A stretch of DNA of 64,000 nucleotides from Hyphomicrobiales bacterium (GTDB lineage Bacteria; Pseudomonadota; Alphaproteobacteria; Rhizobiales; Beijerinckiaceae): the NCBI GenBank assembly GCA_930633495.1, contig CAKNFJ010000001.1, positions 1,795,001-1,859,000 of the forward strand, given 5' to 3'. The notes below the pieces were generated by a model. The model did no database searches. It was not told where the DNA came from and saw only the letters and a list, made by a program, of their open reading frames with translations. This document shows positions 1-9,292 of the stretch, piece after piece. Each line of letters begins with the position of its first letter. Position 1 is the stretch's first letter. The translations under genes were made by a program, and so were the position numbers.

Positions 1-55
1 TGTGTTAAGCCTGCCGCCAGCGTTCGCTCTGAGCCAGGATCAAACTCTCAGATTG
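1..55 (-). rRNA. rrs: 16S ribosomal RNA, 5' end only (runs off the window)
   Basis: Read on the minus strand, these bases are the universal start of bacterial 16S rRNA: the 27F primer site (GAGTTTGATCCTGGCTCAG) followed by the AGCGAACGCTGGCGGCAGGC block typical of Alphaproteobacteria. Only about 55 nt are inside the window. The 5' end is set by aligning the GAG of the primer site to E. coli position 9, so it may be off by a few bases. The gene is transcribed leftward out of the window and presumably leads an rRNA operon. Confidence 0.97.
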
Positions 56-353
56 GATGAGATTTTGTTCCGGCATCGCACTGCGTATTGACGGAGCCAA
101 ATACTTGATTGCCGAAGCAATCAGGCAAATGGTTCTTGTTAAAACGCAGCACACCGAAGTCTCGTTCGACTTAAGCTTTCGCTCAAGTCCGCAAGAACTC
201 GCCGTCCACGTTTCTCTTTCTGTCTTCAATTTTCAAACAGCGTCGCTTCAAACTCGAAGACAGGTAACCGTCCGGCGAACCGGCCTAAGCCCCAGCGTCC
301 TAAGGAAGCGCAGAAGAGGCGCCGCTCAGCGGCGGCGCCGTCTCGATGGGTGG
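56..353 (-). other. rRNA operon leader
   Basis: About 290 nt of transcribed leader lie between the rRNA promoter and the 16S 5' end. Read on the minus strand it holds a boxA-like TGTTTGA near 233-239, then the AGAAAGAGAAACGTGGACGG segment seen in leaders of Rhizobiales rRNA operons, and a GC-rich hairpin near 316-337. These are antitermination and RNase III processing signals by analogy; only the motifs are visible here. No protein gene is credible in this stretch. Confidence 0.65.
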
Positions 354-405
354 CTTATAGGGCCGACCCAGAAGACATGTCAACGAGCTTTTTGAAAATT
401 TTTCG
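354..405 (-). promoter_or_regulatory. rRNA operon promoter with UP-like element
   Basis: On the minus strand a perfect -35 box TTGACA (378-383) is followed 18 nt later by TATAAG (354-359), or at 17 nt by CTATAA (355-360). Immediately upstream, 389-405 is A/T-rich in an otherwise GC-rich genome, as expected of an UP element. Position and direction fit the 16S gene. Further upstream, 406-553, I see no gene and no other clear signal before the end of the next gene. Confidence 0.8.
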
Positions 406-553
406 ACAAAAGTTGATTTCGACGTGAATTCAATATCTTAGGCGATTCATGCGGTTTTCCACAGACCTCGGCGCGCCATTTCTGAGCCGATCCGGCGCCT
501 TTCCGCCCCGCTAGCCGGACGGAAGAACCGCAGGAACGCCGGCGCCGCGGATT

Positions 554-1420
554 TCAGGAGGTCGGCGCCGCATCGCTCAAGGCTTCAGACAGGAAGTCGC
601 TCAGCGCCGTTACAGCCGCCGCCGTGCGCCCGGGAGCCTGATGCAGCGCGATCTCGGAGGCCGGAAGGGCCGGCAGCCCCTGCCCTGCTCCGAGCAACTG
701 CAGCTCCGGGCGCGCCGTGCCGGCCTTGACCACGGTGAGCGCCGCTCCCGACGCCGCCATCGCCTCGACGGCGCCGATGCTCGAGGAGGAGAACAGGATG
801 CGCCAGCGCAACCCCGCTTCGTTCAGCGCCTCCAGCGCCCATTCGCGAAACATGTTGGGCGCCTTGAGCAAGGCGAGTTGCAAGGGCTCCTCCAATGAGA
901 AGCTCGTGCGATCCGAGCAGGCCCAGGCCGTGTGCTCCCGGCGCAGGACCCGACCGCGGCCGTCTCCGGCCTTCTGGGTCGCGAGAACCAGATCGAACTC
1001 CTCGCCGAGGCTGTTCAGCAGGTCGCGGGTGAAGCCGGTCGTGACCTCCAGCTCGATGTCGGGATGCGAGCGGGCGAAGCGCGCCAGCGTCTCGGGCAGG
1101 ACGATGGTGGCATAATCGTCCATCACCGCGAGCCTGACCCGGCCGCTGACACTCTGCGCATTGATGACGTCCAACGCTTCGTCATGCAGGGCGACGATGC
1201 GGCGGGCATAGCCGAGGAACTGCTCGCCCGCGCGCGTCAACAGCACTTCCTGCGGCGAACGCTGCAGCAACGTCTGTCCGGTCAGTTCCTCCAGCCGGCG
1301 GATCTGGGTGCTGACTGTCGACTGGCTGCGGAAGAGTGCGGCCGCAGCGCGCGTAAAGCTCCGCAGCTCCGCGACCGTCACGAAACTGCGCAGCAGATCG
1401 ACGTCGATATTGCGCAGCAT
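554..1420 (-). CDS. LysR-family transcriptional regulator
   Basis: A 288-residue protein of normal LysR length. Residues about 5-64 form the winged helix-turn-helix ([20 protein letters not shown], then the [13 protein letters not shown] recognition helix), and residues about 90-285 form the periplasmic-binding-like effector domain ([13 protein letters not shown] onward). The ATG at 1418-1420 matches the usual LysR N-terminus. It is transcribed away from ilvD with about 200 bp between them, the classic arrangement for a LysR protein controlling its neighbour, but nothing in the sequence identifies the effector. Control of ilvD or of an unrelated distant gene are both possible. Confidence 0.9.
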   Translation of the reverse strand: MLRNIDVDLLRSFVTVAELRSFTRAAAALFRSQSTVSTQIRRLEELTGQTLLQRSPQEVLLTRAGEQFLGYARRIVALHDEALDVINAQSVSGRVRLAVMDDYATIVLPETLARFARSHPDIELEVTTGFTRDLLNSLGEEFDLVLATQKAGDGRGRVLRREHTAWACSDRTSFSLEEPLQLALLKAPNMFREWALEALNEAGLRWRILFSSSSIGAVEAMAASGAALTVVKAGTARPELQLLGAGQGLPALPASEIALHQAPGRTAAAVTALSDFLSEALSDAAPTS

Positions 1421-1622
1421 GGAGCAGCCGCCCTCACCCTTAACGTCCAGCGAAAGCGGTTATGCCAATTCGGAAACCATCTGTCCCGTAGGCAGGGCCG
1501 GATGGCCGCCATGCGCGCGCCCGATCATGGAAATCGAAGAATTCAATTTTGCCGCAGGGCGCGGGGCGTTTAGCGTGCCGCGCAACGGGACGTCAGGAGC
1601 CCGAGACCGGAGACGTAATGCA

Positions 1623-3464
1623 ATGCCCAGGCTGAGATCCGCCACCTCCACCCATGGCCGCAACATGGCCGGCGCCCGCGGCCTGTGGCGCGCCACAGGC
1701 ATGAAGGACGGCGATTTCGGCAAGCCGATCATCGCGGTGGTGAACTCCTTCACGCAGTTCGTGCCGGGCCATGTCCATCTCCAGGATCTCGGCCAGCTCG
1801 TCGCACGCGAGATCGAGAAGGCCGGCGGCGTCGCCAAGGAGTTCAATACGATCGCGGTCGATGACGGCATCGCCATGGGGCATGACGGCATGCTCTACAG
1901 CCTGCCCTCGCGCGAGTTGATCGCCGACAGCGTCGAATACATGGTCAACGCCCATTGCGCCGACGCGATGGTCTGCATCTCCAATTGCGACAAGATCACG
2001 CCCGGTATGCTGATGGCCTCGATGCGCCTGAACATCCCGACCGTCTTCGTCTCGGGCGGACCGATGGAGGCCGGCAAGTTCATCGCCGAGGGCGTGCTAA
2101 AGAAGGTCGACCTCGTCGACGCGATGATCGCCGCCGCTGACGACAAGTACACCGACGCCGAGGTCGACGTTATCGAACGCTCGGCATGCCCGACCTGCGG
2201 GTCCTGCTCGGGCATGTTCACCGCCAATTCGATGAACTGCCTGACCGAGGCGCTCGGCCTCGCGCTGCCGGGCAACGGCTCGACGCTCGCGACCCATGCC
2301 GACCGCAAGCGCCTCTTCGTCGAGGCCGGCCATCTGATCGTCGATCTCGCGCGCCGCTATTACGATCAGGACGACGAGAGCGTGCTGCCGCGCAATGTCG
2401 GCTCGTTCAAGGCTTTCGAGAATGCGATGACGCTCGACATCGCCATGGGCGGCTCGACCAATACGGTGCTGCACCTGCTGGCGGCGGCGCACGAGGCCGA
2501 GATCGACTTCACCATGGCCGACATCGACCGGCTGTCGCGGCGCGTGCCGGTGCTGTGCAAGGTCGCGCCGGCCGTCGCCGACGTGCATATGGAAGACGTC
2601 CACCGCGCCGGCGGCATCATGGCGATCCTCGGCGAACTCGACCGCGCCGGGCTGATCGACACGTCCCTGCCGACCGTCCACGCCACGACGATGGCGGACG
2701 CGCTGGCGCGCTGGGACATCGCTCAGACCCAGAGCGAGGCGGTACGCTCCTTCTACAGCGCGGCGCCGGGTGGCGTGCCGACCCAGACCGCCTTCAGCCA
2801 GGATCGCCGCTTCGCCGAGCTCGACAGCGACCGCGAGAAGGGCGTGATCCGCAGCGCCGAGCACGCCTATTCCAAGGATGGCGGACTTGCCGTGCTGTTC
2901 GGCAACATCGCGCTTGATGGCTGCATCGTGAAGACGGCGGGCGTCGATGCCTCGATCCTGAAATTCTCCGGTCCGGCCGTGATCTTCGAGAGCCAGGACG
3001 CCGCGGTCGACGGCATCCTCAACCGCAAGGTCAACCCTGGCGACATCGTGCTGATCCGCTATGAGGGGCCGCGCGGCGGGCCGGGCATGCAGGAGATGCT
3101 CTACCCAACGAGCTATCTGAAATCGAAGGGCCTCGGAAAGGCCTGCGCGCTCATCACCGACGGGCGCTTCTCGGGCGGCTCGTCCGGCCTTTCCATCGGC
3201 CATGTCTCGCCGGAAGCGGCCGAGGGCGGCGCGATCGGGCTCGTCGAGAGCGGCGACATCATCGCGATCGACATCCCCAACCGCAGCATCTCCTTGCAGG
3301 TATCGGACGAGGAGCTGGCGCGTCGCCGCGCCGCGATGGAGGCCAAGGGCAAGGATGCCTGGAAGCCGGCCGCGCCACGCAAGCGCAAGGTCTCGACCGC
3401 GCTGAAGGCCTATGCCGCAACGACGACGAGTGCCGCCAAGGGCGCGGTGCGCGTGGTCGATTGA
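1623..3464 (+). CDS. ilvD: Dihydroxy-acid dehydratase
   Basis: This enzyme dehydrates 2,3-dihydroxy-isovalerate and its ethyl homologue to the 2-oxo acids in valine, isoleucine and coenzyme A precursor synthesis. At 613 residues it matches the family. The IlvD/Edd signature [12 protein letters not shown] (about 118-129) supplies cluster ligand Cys122 and Lys124; [18 protein letters not shown] (about 189-206) supplies Cys195. Where [2Fe-2S]-type enzymes have PCN, this protein has FVPGH (46-50), as in E. coli-type oxygen-sensitive [4Fe-4S] enzymes. I chose ATG 1623 because GGAG lies at 1609-1612; the open frame extends upstream to 1308 but that part overlaps the divergent regulator. The residues after about 580 form a basic, Ala-rich tail. 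Confidence 0.97.
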   Translation: MPRLRSATSTHGRNMAGARGLWRATGMKDGDFGKPIIAVVNSFTQFVPGHVHLQDLGQLVAREIEKAGGVAKEFNTIAVDDGIAMGHDGMLYSLPSRELIADSVEYMVNAHCADAMVCISNCDKITPGMLMASMRLNIPTVFVSGGPMEAGKFIAEGVLKKVDLVDAMIAAADDKYTDAEVDVIERSACPTCGSCSGMFTANSMNCLTEALGLALPGNGSTLATHADRKRLFVEAGHLIVDLARRYYDQDDESVLPRNVGSFKAFENAMTLDIAMGGSTNTVLHLLAAAHEAEIDFTMADIDRLSRRVPVLCKVAPAVADVHMEDVHRAGGIMAILGELDRAGLIDTSLPTVHATTMADALARWDIAQTQSEAVRSFYSAAPGGVPTQTAFSQDRRFAELDSDREKGVIRSAEHAYSKDGGLAVLFGNIALDGCIVKTAGVDASILKFSGPAVIFESQDAAVDGILNRKVNPGDIVLIRYEGPRGGPGMQEMLYPTSYLKSKGLGKACALITDGRFSGGSSGLSIGHVSPEAAEGGAIGLVESGDIIAIDIPNRSISLQVSDEELARRRAAMEAKGKDAWKPAAPRKRKVSTALKAYAATTTSAAKGAVRVVD

Positions 3465-3472
3465 CGATTGCG

Positions 3473-3501
3473 GGTCGCCCGGCCGACTTGGCCGGGCGAC
3501 C
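3473..3501 (+). terminator. Hairpin downstream of ilvD
   Basis: A perfect 12-bp stem (3473-3484 with 3490-3501) around a 5-nt loop begins 8 nt after the ilvD stop codon. It is not followed by a T-run, so it is either a weak intrinsic terminator or an mRNA-stabilising hairpin. Confidence 0.55.
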
Positions 3502-3530
3502 TGCTCGAACCTACGACTTCTTCGCAGACG

Positions 3531-3573
3531 CGCGGGTCACCCCGGCTGAAGCGAAGAGCCGGGATGACCCGCG
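3531..3573. repeat. Minimal dispersed palindrome (single hairpin)
   Basis: An imperfect inverted repeat: CGCGGGTCACCCCGGCT pairs with AGCCGGGATGACCCGCG around GAAGCGAAG. The arms carry the same GTCA(C/T)CCCGG...CCGGGATGAC core found at 8452-8545 and in the 83-bp copies, so it is likely a reduced member of that family. Confidence 0.6.
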
Positions 3574-3748
3574 TGGCTCCGAGGGACAAACTGCGGCGCC
3601 TAGATCGAAATTCTCCAATCGGCTTGCTCGAAAAGACGTTTTCGCCTTTTGCAGAAAAGCGGCCGGTTTCTCGGCAGAATAGCGTTGCCCCGCCAATCGC
3701 GATCCGCCTAATGAGCCTGCCCGATATTTAAGCAGCCATTCGGCCGTC

Positions 3749-4855
3749 ATGAGTTCCGCTTCTTCCCCCTCTTCGGTGAGCCGGCGTTCGCGCTTTCGCT
3801 TCTTCGCGCCGATATTGGCCGGCGCAACCTGGCGCGACCGTATCGTCGCCTGCCTGGGCGCGCTGATCGGCGTCGGCGCCACCGGCCTGATCTGCGGTCT
3901 CCTTCTCGGCAACGATCCGCATCTGCCCCTGCTCGTGGCGCCGATGGGGGCCTCTGCCCTGCTCCTCTTCGCGATTCCCTCGAGCCCGCTGGCGCAGCCC
4001 TGGTCGATCATCGGCGGCAACACCGTCTCGGCGCTGATCGGCCTGCTGGTCGGGCGCTATGTTCCCGAGCCAGCGGTCGCGGCCGGGCTGGCCGTGGCCC
4101 TCGCGATCGCCGGCATGTCGCTGCTGCGCTGCCTGCATCCGCCGGGCGGTGCCGCGGCGCTGACGGCGGCGCTGGGCGGGCCGATCGTCGCCGCCTACGG
4201 CCTCGGCTTCGCGATCGTGCCGGTCGGCCTGAACGCCGTCGTGCTCACCGGGCTCGGCGTCCTCTTCCATCGCTTCTCCAGTCACCGCTACCCGCACCGG
4301 GCACAGCCGGCGACGAACAGCCACGGCACGAAGGACCGTCCGTCAGGGCAGCGCGTCGGCTTCAACGAAGCCGATATCGACGCCGCGCTAAGCGATGTCG
4401 GCGAGGCGTTCGACATCGACCGGGAGGATCTCGACCGGCTGCTGCGCCGCGTGGAGCTGCATGCGCTGGCCCGTCACCGCGACCTGCCGCGCTGTGCCGA
4501 CATCATGTCCCGCGACCTCGTCCGTGTCGACCAGCACGACGACATCGAGACCGCCCGCCGGCTGCTGCTCGACCATGCGGTCCGTACCTTGCCCGTCGTC
4601 GATCGCGAGAACAGGGTGCTCGGCACGATCGGCCTGCGCGAGCTGACCCGCCCGGGCACGCGCGTCCACGACGTCATGTCGCCGGCCGTGATCGCGCGTC
4701 CGGACGAGCCGGCCATCGATCTCATCGCCACTCTTACCAATGGTCGCCACCATGCGGTCATCGTCGTCGACGAGCGGGAGCATCTCGTCGGGCTCGTCAG
4801 CCAGAGCGACCTTCTGGCGATGCTGCTGCGACCGCTGCGGCGCGAGGCCGCCTGA
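3749..4855 (+). CDS. HPP-family membrane protein with C-terminal CBS pair
   Basis: A 368-residue protein. Residues about 28-180 hold several hydrophobic helices and the family-naming LHPPGGAAAL motif near 130; residues about 245-360 are two CBS motifs (CADIMSRDLVRVD... and VHDVMSPAVIARP...). HPP proteins sit in the inner membrane; some plant and cyanobacterial members have been linked to nitrite transport, but the bacterial HPP-CBS fusions have no settled substrate. CBS pairs usually sense adenine nucleotides, suggesting energy-dependent gating. It stands alone: the gene before it is ilvD across 284 bp with repeats, and the next gene starts 88 bp later with its own ribosome binding site. Confidence 0.85.
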   Translation: MSSASSPSSVSRRSRFRFFAPILAGATWRDRIVACLGALIGVGATGLICGLLLGNDPHLPLLVAPMGASALLLFAIPSSPLAQPWSIIGGNTVSALIGLLVGRYVPEPAVAAGLAVALAIAGMSLLRCLHPPGGAAALTAALGGPIVAAYGLGFAIVPVGLNAVVLTGLGVLFHRFSSHRYPHRAQPATNSHGTKDRPSGQRVGFNEADIDAALSDVGEAFDIDREDLDRLLRRVELHALARHRDLPRCADIMSRDLVRVDQHDDIETARRLLLDHAVRTLPVVDRENRVLGTIGLRELTRPGTRVHDVMSPAVIARPDEPAIDLIATLTNGRHHAVIVVDEREHLVGLVSQSDLLAMLLRPLRREAA

Positions 4856-4943
4856 CGAAAAAGCTGGTTTCCTCCGGCGAGCATCCTTCCCATAGGTCTG
4901 GACAGTCTCTAGCGTCACAGGCGGATATCTTCGGAGGAAGCCG

Positions 4944-5891
4944 ATGCGGGCCGCAGCAGTCGCCCTGACCTGCCTTTTGTCGTTGCCGGCCAGCGCCGCC
5001 GGCCCGTTCGGCAAGATCGTCGTCGGCAACTGGTCGGGCGGCTCGTTCACCAACGACCAGACGGGGGCGTTCTCGCACTGCGCCGTCAGCGCCCGCTACA
5101 AGAGCGGGGTGACCATGCTGACCTCGGTCACCTCGCAATTCATCTGGTTGCTCGGCTTCTCGAAGCCGGAATGGAAGCTCAGGACCGGCGAGACGCTGAA
5201 GCTGCAGCTCGTCTTCGACCGCAGCTCGACCATCGACGTCACCGCCAACATCAGATCGCCAACCCTGCTGACCATCGCCATGCCGGCGCAGTCCAACCTG
5301 ATCGAAGCCTTCCGCAAGGGGCAGCTTCTGGAGCTGGTCGCCAATGATGCGCGCTATACCTTCGCTTTGACCTCGACCGGAGAAATGCTGCCGGCGCTGG
5401 TCGAATGCGTGAAGCAGAGCGCCAATGTGCGCGGACCGGTCTCGCCTGGGACACCGGTCGATGCGCGCTCCGAGGAAGAAAAGCGCGCCGCGGCCGAGAA
5501 GGACAGGGCCGCCCGCGCCGAGAAAAAGGCTCTGCTCGAAAGGACGCGAGACCTCATCCGGGCCAAGATGCTGGCCTGCATCGGGCGCGAGAGCCGTTCC
5601 ATGCTGCTCACCGACGAGAAGGCGGAAGTGGTGGCCAAGGCCGCCATGCTGTTCTGCAAGAACGATGTCGACGCGCTGACCAATGCCACGATCGAGCTGA
5701 TCGAGACGGAGGAAGGGCGTCCCGCCAATCGCGCCGTCATCCGCGACGCGGCCGAGAAGCGCGTCCAGGAGATGGTCACGGCCCATATCATCCGCACGCG
5801 CGGCGAGATGATCGACAAGGGGATCAAGCCGGGCAATCCGGCCCCGGCACGGCCGTCGGATCCCGCTTCAAGACCCTCGCAGATGCTCTGA
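4944..5891 (+). CDS. Exported protein of unknown function
   Basis: A 315-residue protein with a clear Sec signal peptide (MRAAAVALTCLLSLPASAAG, cleavage near residue 19-20). The start is supported by GGAGGA six bases before the ATG. After the signal comes a beta-rich region (about 20-155), then a charged Glu/Lys/Arg/Ala helix likely to be a coiled coil (about 172-210), then a helical C-terminal part with two cysteines and a Pro-rich tail. I do not recognise a family with confidence; the N-terminal part faintly recalls small periplasmic beta-sandwich proteins of Rhizobiales. It converges on another exported protein gene, with a shared terminator between them. Confidence 0.75.
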   Translation: MRAAAVALTCLLSLPASAAGPFGKIVVGNWSGGSFTNDQTGAFSHCAVSARYKSGVTMLTSVTSQFIWLLGFSKPEWKLRTGETLKLQLVFDRSSTIDVTANIRSPTLLTIAMPAQSNLIEAFRKGQLLELVANDARYTFALTSTGEMLPALVECVKQSANVRGPVSPGTPVDARSEEEKRAAAEKDRAARAEKKALLERTRDLIRAKMLACIGRESRSMLLTDEKAEVVAKAAMLFCKNDVDALTNATIELIETEEGRPANRAVIRDAAEKRVQEMVTAHIIRTRGEMIDKGIKPGNPAPARPSDPASRPSQML

Positions 5892-5898
5892 AACGCAA

Positions 5899-5924
5899 AA
5901 CGCCGCGCCCGAAGGCGCGGCGTT
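5899..5924. terminator. Two-way intrinsic terminator
   Basis: A perfect 11-bp stem (AACGCCGCGCC with its complement) around a CGAA tetraloop, eight bases after the stop of the plus-strand gene and 24 bases past the stop of the minus-strand gene. Flanking bases give an A-run on the left, a T-run for the minus transcript, and a shorter TT on the right. It serves both convergent genes. Confidence 0.85.
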
Positions 5925-5947
5925 CTCATCCTGCATGTGGCGCAGGA

Positions 5948-6430
5948 TCAGCTCTTCAGCTTGGCGTTGCACTGGCTCCAGTAGCCGCCGCCCTTCTCGA
6001 TCCACTTGAGCTCGCCATTCGCATTCGCCGCCTTGTTGGCATTGTACTGATCGGCGCAGGTCTTCAGGCGCGCCTTGCCGGCGCTCTCGTTCGAGTATTT
6101 CTGCGACACGGCCCTCGGGAAGACCGCGGCCTTCGCCTTGCCGACCGGCTTGGGCGCCGCAGCGGGCTTCGCTCCAGCCGCAGGCGCGGCGGCAGGCGCC
6201 GCAGCCGGCTCGGCCGGCACGGCGGCGGCGGCCTCGTCATCGGCCGCATCGTCATCGCCGCACTGCGCCTTGCGGAAATCATTCCACTTCTGGCCCTTCA
6301 GCGTGTTGGCCTTCTTGGCGTCCTGATACTTGGCGCTGCACTCCTTCATCGTCAGCGCCGATGCCGGGCTGGCGGCAAGGGAGGCGAGAACGAAAGCCGA
6401 TGCGGATGCGAGAATGAAAGTCCTGAACAT
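5948..6430 (-). CDS. Small exported protein with paired Cys motifs (PsiF-like, tentative)
   Basis: A 160-residue protein with a signal peptide (about residues 1-25, ending ASPASA). The mature part has two similar cysteine-bounded segments: MKECSAKYQDAKKANTLKGQ...C (about 27-56) and a C-terminal TCADQYNANKAANANGE...C. They are joined by a long Ala/Pro/Lys linker of low complexity. The spacing of Cys and the 'LKG' turn recall PsiF repeats of phosphate-starvation proteins, but the match by eye is weak. I chose ATG 6430 because GGAGA lies directly upstream; an in-frame ATG at 6442 is possible. It is probably periplasmic, with each segment closed by one disulfide. Confidence 0.8.
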   Translation of the reverse strand: MFRTFILASASAFVLASLAASPASALTMKECSAKYQDAKKANTLKGQKWNDFRKAQCGDDDAADDEAAAAVPAEPAAAPAAAPAAGAKPAAAPKPVGKAKAAVFPRAVSQKYSNESAGKARLKTCADQYNANKAANANGELKWIEKGGGYWSQCNAKLKS

Positions 6431-6662
6431 GGCGTTCTCCATGGCAAAGCGTGTTGCCGCCGGTCGGCATGCCACTCCGATTTGCGCCCCGAAGCAAGCC
6501 CTTTCCGGCGCGCAGACAACGCTTTCGACCCCAAGATGTTCCTTTTCGGGCAAAGCCCGACGCGCGGTCCGGAAGCCGGCCCGGCCGCTGTTCCAGACCT
6601 GGCTTGCCAGGCGCCGGCGTTTCCCTGCTATATGACGGCCCACCAAACGATCCGGAGACGAT

Positions 6663-7106
6663 ATGGCACGGCCGTCCGACGCCGCGAAGGACCGCGAACT
6701 CATCCGCATCCTGAGCGAGAACGCGCGCCTGCCGCTATCGGAGATAGCCAAGCAGCTCGGGGTCTCGCGCGCCACCGCGCAAGGGAGGCTCGCAAGGCTG
6801 GAGCGTGACGGCGTGATCGCCGGCTACACCACGATCCTCGGCAAGGCGAGCCAGCCGGCGACGACGATTTCCGCCCTGATCCTGATCGAACTCGAGGTGA
6901 AACAGCAGGGCGGCGTGATCGCGGCCCTGAAGAAACGGCCCGAAATCGTGCAATGCCACACGCTGAGCGGCCATTTCGACCTCTCCGTGAAGATCGAATG
7001 CGAGACGGCGAGCGACCTCGATACGATCATCGACTGGATCGCCGAAACGGAAGGCGTCAGGCGCACGACCTCCTCGGTGATTCTGGCGCGGAAGTTCGAA
7101 CGCTGA
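6663..7106 (+). CDS. Lrp/AsnC-family transcriptional regulator
   Basis: A 147-residue protein: an N-terminal helix-turn-helix (about 9-58, LSEIAKQLGVSRATAQGRLA) and a C-terminal RAM domain (about 65-145) that forms octamers and binds amino acids. GGAGA is placed correctly before ATG 6663. The next gene, 186 bp downstream on the same strand, encodes an amino-acid dehydrogenase of the saccharopine dehydrogenase fold. Local activation of that gene by lysine or a related amino acid is therefore the natural inference, as with many Lrp-type proteins beside amino-acid catabolic genes. No effector can be read from the sequence. Confidence 0.93.
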   Translation: MARPSDAAKDRELIRILSENARLPLSEIAKQLGVSRATAQGRLARLERDGVIAGYTTILGKASQPATTISALILIELEVKQQGGVIAALKKRPEIVQCHTLSGHFDLSVKIECETASDLDTIIDWIAETEGVRRTTSSVILARKFER

Positions 7107-7292
7107 AGCTCCCGCGGCGCGAGGCTCCAGGTGCGCCGGTCATTCCCCATCGATCTGTCGCATATCCCTTCACTTTGCGAGCACATCGGCGGGCCGGCCG
7201 GCGATCCGTTCGTTAAAGGATGCGACGGAAGTGGCGATGATCGACGGGAAGGGAGGTGTTCCACCTGCCCGCCCCTGTCAGGAGATCGCGAC

Positions 7293-8423
7293 ATGACCAT
7301 CCAGAAGCAGCGCATCGCCGTGCTCGGCGCCGGCCAGATCGGCGTCATCATCGCCGGCATGCTGGCCGAGCAGGGCCATGAGGTGACGCTGGCCGACGCC
7401 AACGAGACGCAGCTCAAGCACGCCGCCGGCGGCCGCTTCGCCACCGCGACCGTCAACGCCGCCGACCTCGACGCGCTGCGCGCCTTCCTGAAGGATCGCG
7501 ACATCGTCGTCAGCGCCTGCCCCTATTTCCTGAACAAGGGCATCGCCAAGGTCGCCGCCGAGACCAAGACTCATTATTTCGACCTGACCGAGGACGTCGC
7601 CACCACCGGCTACATCAAGGAGCTCGGCAAGACCGCCGATGTCGCCCTGGTGCCGCAATGCGGCCTCGCACCCGGCTTCATCTGCATCCTCGGCGCCGAC
7701 ATGGCCGCGCGTTTCGAGACCGTGCGCGCCATCAAGATGCGCGTCGGTGCCCTGCCGCTCTATCCGACCAATGCGCTGCGCTACAACGTGACCTGGTCGG
7801 TCGACGGGCTGATCAACGAATACTGCAACCCCTGCGAGATCGTCTTCGACGGCAAGCCGACGCTGGTCCCGGCGCTCGAAGGCATCGAGAGCGTCATGAT
7901 CGACGGCGTCGCCTACGAGGCCTTCAACACCTCGGGCGGGCTCGGCACCCTGACCGAGACGCTGGACGGCAAGGTGCGCAACATGAGCTACAAGACGCTG
8001 CGCTATCCCGGCCATGCCGAGATCATGAAGCTCCTGCTGCGCGACCTCGACCTCGCTGACGACCGCGAGACGCTGCGCCGCATCCTCACCCACTCGGCGC
8101 CCTTCACCCGCAAGGACGTCGTCGTGATCTTCGTGACCGGCGTCGGCGAGCGCAACGGCCGCCTGGAGGAAGAGAGCGTCGTACTGCGCTATGACGGCAA
8201 TGACGAGCTCGGCGCCATCCAGCTCACCACCGCCGCCGGCTGCGTCGCGATGATCGAGCTCTTCCTCGCCGGCAAGCTGCCGGCCAAGGGCTTCGTGCGG
8301 CAGGAGGACGCCGTTCTCGCCGATTTCCTGGCGACCAAGGCCGGCACCCGGCTGGTGCGCGAGGCGCGCGGCGCCGATGCCACCGGCATCGCCCCGGCGG
8401 CCGCGCTCAAGAGCGCGGCCTGA
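7293..8423 (+). CDS. Saccharopine dehydrogenase-fold enzyme, lysine 6-dehydrogenase-like
   Basis: A 376-residue protein that begins with a Rossmann dinucleotide motif (VLGAGQIGVIIAGMLAEQGH, about 9-28). It carries the CGLAPG, GLGTLTETLDGKV and KTLRYPGH blocks shared by lysine dehydrogenases and saccharopine reductases. It probably oxidises a basic amino acid, or reduces the imine, using NAD(P). The single-domain length fits lysine 6-dehydrogenase (family about 360-385) better than bifunctional saccharopine enzymes. I chose ATG 7293 because AGGAG lies nine bases upstream; the open frame reaches back to 7131. The Lrp-type gene upstream supports amino-acid catabolism. A carboxynorspermidine-type enzyme is the main alternative. 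Confidence 0.85.
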   Translation: MTIQKQRIAVLGAGQIGVIIAGMLAEQGHEVTLADANETQLKHAAGGRFATATVNAADLDALRAFLKDRDIVVSACPYFLNKGIAKVAAETKTHYFDLTEDVATTGYIKELGKTADVALVPQCGLAPGFICILGADMAARFETVRAIKMRVGALPLYPTNALRYNVTWSVDGLINEYCNPCEIVFDGKPTLVPALEGIESVMIDGVAYEAFNTSGGLGTLTETLDGKVRNMSYKTLRYPGHAEIMKLLLRDLDLADDRETLRRILTHSAPFTRKDVVVIFVTGVGERNGRLEEESVVLRYDGNDELGAIQLTTAAGCVAMIELFLAGKLPAKGFVRQEDAVLADFLATKAGTRLVREARGADATGIAPAAALKSAA

Positions 8424-8451
8424 GCTCGACGATTTTTGCGCGGAAACCCGC

Positions 8452-8545
8452 CGTCATCCCGGGCTTGACCCGGGATCCATCGTAGAGCTCGTGCCCTTCG
8501 ATGGATTCCGGATCGGCGCCGCTTCGCGGCTTGTCCGAAATGACG
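8452..8545. repeat. Dispersed palindromic repeat, 94-bp copy
   Basis: Bounded by CGTCAT and ATGACG like the copies at 29121, 39586 and 60561. The left hairpin is TCCCGGGCTTGACCCGGGA. The middle contains a second inverted pair (GATCCATCG with CGATGGATTC), and the right arm has GGCGCCGCTTCGCGGC. It lies between the convergent ends of the dehydrogenase and HAD genes, where it may also help terminate transcription. Confidence 0.75.
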
Positions 8546-8579
8546 CGGGTTTCCGTGGAAAACGAAAAGGCTCTGCCCG

Positions 8580-9194
8580 TCAGAGCCTGACGCCGAGCCC
8601 GCGCAATTCCGCGCGCAGGTCGATCGGCTCGACGAAATGGACGGCCCGCATGCCGACATCGCGGGCCGCCACGACATTCTTCTCGCTGTCATCGACGAAG
8701 ATGCAGTCGCCGGCCTGAAGACCGTAGCGGCCGAGCAGCACCTCGTAGATCGCTGGGTCCGGCTTCAGCAGGCGCTCATGCGCCGACACGACGACGCCGT
8801 CGAAGCTCTGCAGGAACGGGAAGCGGATCAGGCACTCGGCCCATTTCTCGCGCGAGAAATTGGTGATGGCGTAGACCTTCTCGCCGCGCCCCTTCAGATC
8901 CTCCAGCACCGCAACGCTATCGGCGATGGTGTGCGGCACGCTGTCATGCCAGCTTTCGTCGAAGGCGCGGATCTCGCGCGCCCATTCCGGGTGCTGCGCG
9001 ACCAGCAGCGTCACCGCCTCCTCCCAGGAGCGGCCGCGATCCTGCTCGATGTTCCAGGCCGAGGTGCAGATGTTCTGCATGAACCAGTCGAGCCGCTCCG
9101 GCTCGGGAATCAGCGAGCGGTAGATCAGCCGCGCATCCCAGCGCAGCAGGACGTTGCCGACATCGAAGACGACGATAGGATTGCCGGAAGCCAT
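8580..9194 (-). CDS. HAD-superfamily phosphatase/hydrolase (subfamily IA)
   Basis: A 204-residue protein with all HAD motifs: I, VVFDVGNVLLRWD (about 7-19, nucleophile Asp); II, ITNFS near 110; III, KPDPAIYEVLL near 150; IV, FVDDSEKNV near 170. The FDxGNVL form and the length resemble YihX-type sugar-phosphate phosphatases. The second acidic residue of motif I is Gly-Asn rather than the usual Asp+2, a pattern common in the YihX/epoxide-hydrolase-N branch. The substrate cannot be read from the sequence. ATG 9194 follows AGGAC; it is divergent from the MsrQ-like gene with about 100 bp between them. Confidence 0.88.
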   Translation of the reverse strand: MASGNPIVVFDVGNVLLRWDARLIYRSLIPEPERLDWFMQNICTSAWNIEQDRGRSWEEAVTLLVAQHPEWAREIRAFDESWHDSVPHTIADSVAVLEDLKGRGEKVYAITNFSREKWAECLIRFPFLQSFDGVVVSAHERLLKPDPAIYEVLLGRYGLQAGDCIFVDDSEKNVVAARDVGMRAVHFVEPIDLRAELRGLGVRL

Positions 9195-9292
9195 GAGCGT
9201 GTCCTGTTGAAACGGCCGGCAGGACAGCCCATTCACGCGCTTGTGTCCAGACGTGCAGGACAGTGGCCGTCCCCATCGTCTATGCGAGGGAC

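Noticed and set aside
57..395. A 112-codon open frame in the rRNA leader
   Set aside because: It lies across the leader and promoter of the 16S gene and its product is compositionally random.
1308..1622. In-frame N-terminal extension of ilvD by 105 codons
   Set aside because: It overlaps the divergent LysR gene, lacks IlvD similarity, and a good ribosome binding site precedes ATG 1623.
2097..3203. A 368-codon minus-strand open frame opposite ilvD
   Set aside because: Shadow of ilvD; Arg/Asp/Val-rich with no domain.
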